A stretch of DNA of 64,000 bases from Allobosea sp039673065 (GTDB lineage: Bacteria; Pseudomonadota; Alphaproteobacteria; Rhizobiales; Beijerinckiaceae). How positions within the stretch are numbered: the first letter of the stretch is position 1; each line of letters opens with the position of its first letter. The notes under the pieces were generated by a model, which was not told the DNA's origin, did no database searches, and saw only the letters and a program-made list of their open reading frames with translations. The position numbers were made by a program, and so were the translations under genes. This document shows, piece after piece, positions 60,655 to 64,000 of this stretch. Location: the NCBI RefSeq assembly GCF_039673065.1, contig NZ_JBDJKW010000004.1, positions 62,001-126,000 of the forward strand. Direction: 5' to 3'.

Positions 60655-61008
60655 TCACCACCGCGGCGGCGGGCGGTAGCCGGGGCGGGGGCCGTAGCCC
60701 GGACGCGGAGCATAGCCGGGGCCGCGACCGTAATAGCCGGCGCGGGGACCGTAGCCCGGGCGCGGGCCGTAGCCCGGGCCGCGGCCGTAATAGCCGGGAC
60801 GCGGGCCATAGCCGGGACCGCGGCCGTAGCGCGGCTGGGCGTTCTGCATCATCATCAGCCGGCGCCGCTTGGCGGCCGTCATGGTGAAGTCGGCTTCGGC
60901 CTGGTCGAGCCGCTGGGCGAGGTCCTGCGGGACGGCCTCGGACGCCATCGCCGGGGCGGCGAAGGCGGCCCCGATGACGATGGCCGCAGATAGGATCAAT
61001 CGACGCAT
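60655..61008 (-). CDS. Secreted Gly-Pro-Tyr-Arg repeat protein
   Basis: A 117-residue protein with signal peptide (MRRLILSAAIVIGAAFAAPAMA) and an AGGAGG site six bases before the ATG. Residues 23-60 are helical and charged (LAQRLDQAEADFTMTAAKRR). Residues 61-117 consist of imperfect GRGPGYGPRPGYY units, three starting GRGPGY. Such Gly/Pro/Tyr/Arg tails bind nucleic acid or polysaccharide, or are flexible linkers, in other proteins. The function is unknown. DNA of the tail is a tandem repeat likely to vary in copy number. Confidence 0.75.
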   Translation of the reverse strand: MRRLILSAAIVIGAAFAAPAMASEAVPQDLAQRLDQAEADFTMTAAKRRRLMMMQNAQPRYGRGPGYGPRPGYYGRGPGYGPRPGYGPRAGYYGRGPGYAPRPGYGPRPGYRPPPRW

Positions 61009-61138
61009 GCGTGCCTCCTGTTGTCGCGGCATATAGCCGGAGCATAGCACAACAGAGGATGAACGAGGTTCGCCGCCGCGACAGGCCCGACCGATAGTGA
61101 GGCGGGCCCGTTCGAAGGCAGCGGTTTGGGTCTACGGC

Positions 61139-62647
61139 TCAGGCGCGCATGTCGCCGGTGTCCATGAAGCGCTGATGCCAGGACAGGGCCTCGCCGGGCA
61201 GCGAGGGCGATTGCTGCCCGTAGGAGCCGGTGCGCGCCCGCCGCACGTAATCCTCCAGCGCCGGGCGGTAGTCCGGGTGGGCGCAGTTGGCGATGATGGT
61301 TGCGGCGCGCTGCTTCGGGCTCAGGCCGCGCAGATCGGCCAGCCCCTGCTCGGTGACGACCACCTGCACGTCCTGGGCGATATGATCGACATGGCTCGCC
61401 TGCGGCACGATCGCCGAGATCGCGCCGCCCTTGGCGGTCGAGGGCGTCATGAAGATCGAGATGAAGGCGTTGCGGGCGAAGTCGCCCGAGCCGCCGATGC
61501 CGTTCTGGATGCGCGAGCCCATGATGTGGGTCGAGTTGACGTTGCCGTAGATGTCGGCCTCGATCAGCCCGTTCATCGCCACGCAGCCGAGCCGCCGCAC
61601 CAGCTCCGGGTGGTTGCTGATCTCCTGCGGGCGCAGGATCATCCTGTCGCGATAGCGCGCCATGTCGGCGTTGAGCTTCTCCGCCGCCTGCGGGCTGACA
61701 GAGAAGGCCGTGGCGGAGGCCAGCAGCAGCTTGCCGGCGTCGATCAGGTCGATCATCCCGTCCTGGATCACCTCGGTGAACGAGGTCAGGTTCGAGAAGG
61801 GCGCGTCGAGCAGGCCCGAGAGCACCGCATTGGTGATGTTGCCGACGCCGGATTGCAGCGGCAGCAGCGAGGGAGGCAGCCTTCCCTTCGCCACCTCGTG
61901 GCGGAAGAACTCGATGAGGTGACCGGCGATCGCGCCGGCGGTGGCGTCCGGCGCGGCATAGGGCAGGTTGCGGTCGGGCGCGTCGGTCTCGACGATCGCG
62001 ACGATCTTGGCGGGATCGCAGCGCAGATAGGCCTCGCCGATGCGGTCGTGCGGGCGCGTCAGCGGGATCGGCACGCGGTTCGGCGGCAGGGCGGTGCCGT
62101 AATAGATGTCGTGCATGCCCTCCAGCTCGGGACTCTGCCAGCGATTGACCTCGAGGATCACCTTGGCGGCGCGGTCGAGCCAGGTCTTGTTGTTGCCGAT
62201 CGAGGAGGAGGGGATCAGCGAGCCGTCGGCGCGGATGCCCGAAACCTCGACCACCGCGACGTCGAGCGGGCCGAGGAAGCCCTGCCAGGCCATCGGCGCG
62301 ACCTGCGAAAGATGCATGTCGAAATAGTTCATCTCGCCGCGATTGATCTTCTCGCGGGCGATGGGGTCGGAATTGTAGGGCAGGCGGAATTCGATGCCGT
62401 CGGCCTTGGCGAGCGCGCCGTCGAGCTCCGGCCCGGTCGAGGCGCCGGTCCAGACCTTGACGCGGAAGGGCTGCCCGGCGGCGTGGGCCGCCTCGATGCG
62501 CTCGGCCAGCGCCAGCGGCACGGCCTTGGGATAGCCGGAGCCGGTGAAGCCGCTCAGGCCCAAGGTCATGCCGTTCTCGACGAGGGCGGCGGCGTCCCGC
62601 GCGCTCATTAGCTTGGCGCGCAGCGCCGCGTTCGCAATTCTGGACAT
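61139..62647 (-). CDS. Acetyl-CoA hydrolase / succinate:acetate CoA-transferase family protein
   Basis: A 502-residue enzyme. It has TLGLSGFTGSGYPKAVP near the N-terminus, SDPIAREKINRGEMNYFDMHLS at 93-114 in pieces, the catalytic Glu292 in TEVIQDGMIDLI, and GIGGSGDFARNAFISIF at 384-400, the Gly-rich loop seen in AarC/Cat1/Ach1. It moves CoA between acetate and succinate or hydrolyses acetyl-CoA. The ATG at 62647 has GGGA eight bases away; the longer frame extends into the ubiB gene region. It is divergent from the UbiB-like gene. Confidence 0.9.
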   Translation of the reverse strand: MSRIANAALRAKLMSARDAAALVENGMTLGLSGFTGSGYPKAVPLALAERIEAAHAAGQPFRVKVWTGASTGPELDGALAKADGIEFRLPYNSDPIAREKINRGEMNYFDMHLSQVAPMAWQGFLGPLDVAVVEVSGIRADGSLIPSSSIGNNKTWLDRAAKVILEVNRWQSPELEGMHDIYYGTALPPNRVPIPLTRPHDRIGEAYLRCDPAKIVAIVETDAPDRNLPYAAPDATAGAIAGHLIEFFRHEVAKGRLPPSLLPLQSGVGNITNAVLSGLLDAPFSNLTSFTEVIQDGMIDLIDAGKLLLASATAFSVSPQAAEKLNADMARYRDRMILRPQEISNHPELVRRLGCVAMNGLIEADIYGNVNSTHIMGSRIQNGIGGSGDFARNAFISIFMTPSTAKGGAISAIVPQASHVDHIAQDVQVVVTEQGLADLRGLSPKQRAATIIANCAHPDYRPALEDYVRRARTGSYGQQSPSLPGEALSWHQRFMDTGDMRA

Positions 62648-62849
62648 GGTCGATCCCATCTGTGGTTCGCCCGGCTTAGGCATCCCCGGTGCCGGCCGCG
62701 TCAAGCAGGCTGCGACGAAAGGCTGAGCAGCCCTGCGTCGCGGCCGCGTGGCCCTCGTGTCGCGATATCGCCCGGCCGGCTCGCTATCGCAGCCCGGCGC
62801 GGGCATCATCCGCCAGCGTTCCCCGCACCGCGAAGGACCGGCCAGCACC

Positions 62850-64000
62850 ATGAGTTTGCTCGAAACCGGACTGGTCGCCATGCGCGACCGCAAACGTCTC
62901 GCCGATATCGCCGGCGTCGTCATGCGCTTCGGCCTCGGCGACATGCTGGCGCGCATCGGGCTGGCCGGCCTGCTGCCGGCCAGCGGTGGCGAGGGCGAAG
63001 GCGGTATCGCCGCGGCGCCCGAGCGGCTGCGGCTGGCGCTGGAGGCGCTGGGGCCGACCTTCGTCAAGCTCGGCCAGATCCTCTCGACGCGCGGCGACCT
63101 CCTGCCGCCGGATTGGACCGGCGAGCTGGAGAAGCTGCAGAGCCAGGTGCCGCCGCAGCCCTGGGCGGCGATCGCGGCGCAGGTCGAGGCCGATCTCGGC
63201 GGCCCGGTCGAGGCGGTCTTCGCGCAGTTCGAGCGGCAGGCGCTCGCCGCCGGCTCGATCGCGCAGGTTCACCGCGCCACGCTGCGCGACGGCACGCCCG
63301 TGGTGGTGAAGATCAGGCGCGACGGCCTGCGCCCGCTGGTCGATGCGGATCTGCGCCTGCTCGCCCATGTCGCCGGTCTCGCCGAGGCGCAATGGCCGGA
63401 TCTGGCGCGCTACCGGCCGCGGGAGATCCTGCGCCATCTCGGCCTCGCCATGGCCGAGGAACTCGACCTCGCCGCCGAGGCGCGCCATTGTGAGGCGATC
63501 GCCGAGAATCTCGCGGGCCTCAGCTTCGTCCGCATCCCGCGCATCCATGGCCAATGGAGCGGCGAGCGCCTGCTGGTGCAGGACTATGTCGACGGCATCG
63601 CGCCCAATGACCGCGCGGCGCTGGCTCAGGCCGGCCGCGACGGGCGCCTGCTGGCGCAGCGCGGCGCCCGCGCCTTCCTGCAGATGGCGCTGGTCGACGG
63701 TCTTTTCCATGCCGATCCGCATCCCGGAAACCTGCGTGCGCTTCCGGGCGATGCCATCGCCTTCCTCGATTTCGGCATGGTGGGGCGTCTCGGCGGCCGG
63801 CGGCGCGAGCAACTGCTCGCCTTCGTCGCGGCCATCGTCTCGCGCGACGGCGAGCGCGTCGCCGCCATGCTGGTCGAATGGTCGGGGCCGGGCGACATCG
63901 ATCTTGCCGCGCTGGAGGCCGCTTGCGACGCCTTCGTCGCGCGCCATGGCCAGCCGCCGCTGCGGCTCGGCGAGGCGGTGCAGGACTTCGTGACGCTGTC
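62850..64000 (+). CDS. UbiB/ABC1 family kinase-like protein (partial, cut by window end)
   Basis: The frame runs open from ATG 62850 to the window end, about 383 codons, and the C-terminus is missing. Family motifs are TFVKLGQILSTRGDLLP (KxGQ at 73-76), AAGSIAQVHRA (A-rich loop at 133-143), Lys154 in VVVKIRRDG, EELDLAAEARH, GLFHADPHPGN and FLDFGMVGRLG. These define the UbiB/Coq8 atypical kinase fold, with the KxGQ motif blocking normal protein-kinase activity. The family helps coenzyme Q synthesis and lipid handling. AAGGA is 13 bases upstream. It may be ubiB itself or a paralogue. Confidence 0.88.
   Translation, partial: MSLLETGLVAMRDRKRLADIAGVVMRFGLGDMLARIGLAGLLPASGGEGEGGIAAAPERLRLALEALGPTFVKLGQILSTRGDLLPPDWTGELEKLQSQVPPQPWAAIAAQVEADLGGPVEAVFAQFERQALAAGSIAQVHRATLRDGTPVVVKIRRDGLRPLVDADLRLLAHVAGLAEAQWPDLARYRPREILRHLGLAMAEELDLAAEARHCEAIAENLAGLSFVRIPRIHGQWSGERLLVQDYVDGIAPNDRAALAQAGRDGRLLAQRGARAFLQMALVDGLFHADPHPGNLRALPGDAIAFLDFGMVGRLGGRRREQLLAFVAAIVSRDGERVAAMLVEWSGPGDIDLAALEAACDAFVARHGQPPLRLGEAVQDFVTL

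Overview
The window is about 64 kb of chromosomal DNA from a high-GC alphaproteobacterium. Several features point to the order Hyphomicrobiales, and the overall gene mix would fit Bosea or a close relative (inference, no database search was possible). These include DUF1289-cobS opposite cobT, the maf/yacG/tRNA-Phe neighbourhood, a class II DAHP synthase, psd-pssA, an Omp25/31-like barrel, a DUF2865 protein, and several TakP-like TRAP proteins. Gene density is high, genes face both ways, and 4-base stop/start overlaps (ATGA or GTGA) are frequent. No prophage, integrase, transposase, CRISPR array or rRNA was seen.

Layout. 1-2.4 kb: cobalamin lower-ligand genes (DUF1289, cobS, cobT) and a tiny membrane protein. 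2.5-4.7 kb: a tight four-gene unit of a glutathione transferase, two tandem secreted paralogues and a uracil-DNA-glycosylase-like protein. 4.8-10.3 kb: a beta-hydroxyacid dehydrogenase, methionine aminopeptidase, a polar amino acid ABC importer without an ATPase gene, and an efflux MFS. 10.8-15 kb: a TakP-like TRAP binding protein facing its probable permease genes, with a mini-porin between. 15-18.4 kb: a solA-like oxidase / EamA / Bcr-CflA unit. 18.6-22.6 kb: a soluble chemoreceptor with a PilZ domain, moaA, a DUF971 protein and an L,D-transpeptidase. 23-31 kb: tRNA-Val, gph, a repeat-built secreted protein, gabD-rpiA, an O-antigen-ligase-like protein with gor, and a zinc-ribbon methyltransferase.

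31.5-42 kb: DAHP synthase, an outer-membrane barrel, a Dabb protein, nadE, gltX, an MHS-type carboxylate transporter, a DUF2865 protein, a MarR regulator and a second TakP-like binding protein with no permease beside it. 42-54 kb: CreA, cysS, a 39-codon ORF coupled to cimA, an Atm1-type exporter, a membrane histidine kinase, a thermonuclease-like protein, an AEC transporter and an SDR with a long basic N-terminus. 54.7-59.3 kb: psd-pssA, a phasin-like protein, maf, an SDR, yacG and tRNA-Phe. 59.3-60.2 kb: a visibly AT-richer patch behind tRNA-Phe carrying a small secreted Gly/Ser/Tyr-rich protein. 60.2-64 kb: small membrane and Gly-Pro-Tyr repeat proteins, an acetyl-CoA hydrolase/CoA-transferase and a UbiB-type kinase cut by the window end.

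The most notable themes are uptake of oxo and dicarboxylic acids (two TakP-like proteins, one KgtP-like permease, SSADH), a set of small secreted proteins of unknown function, and phospholipid and envelope genes. No complete unknown defence or mobile system is evident. The best candidates for something undescribed are the secreted-paralogue/UDG unit, the MCP-PilZ receptor, and the small coupled ORFs.
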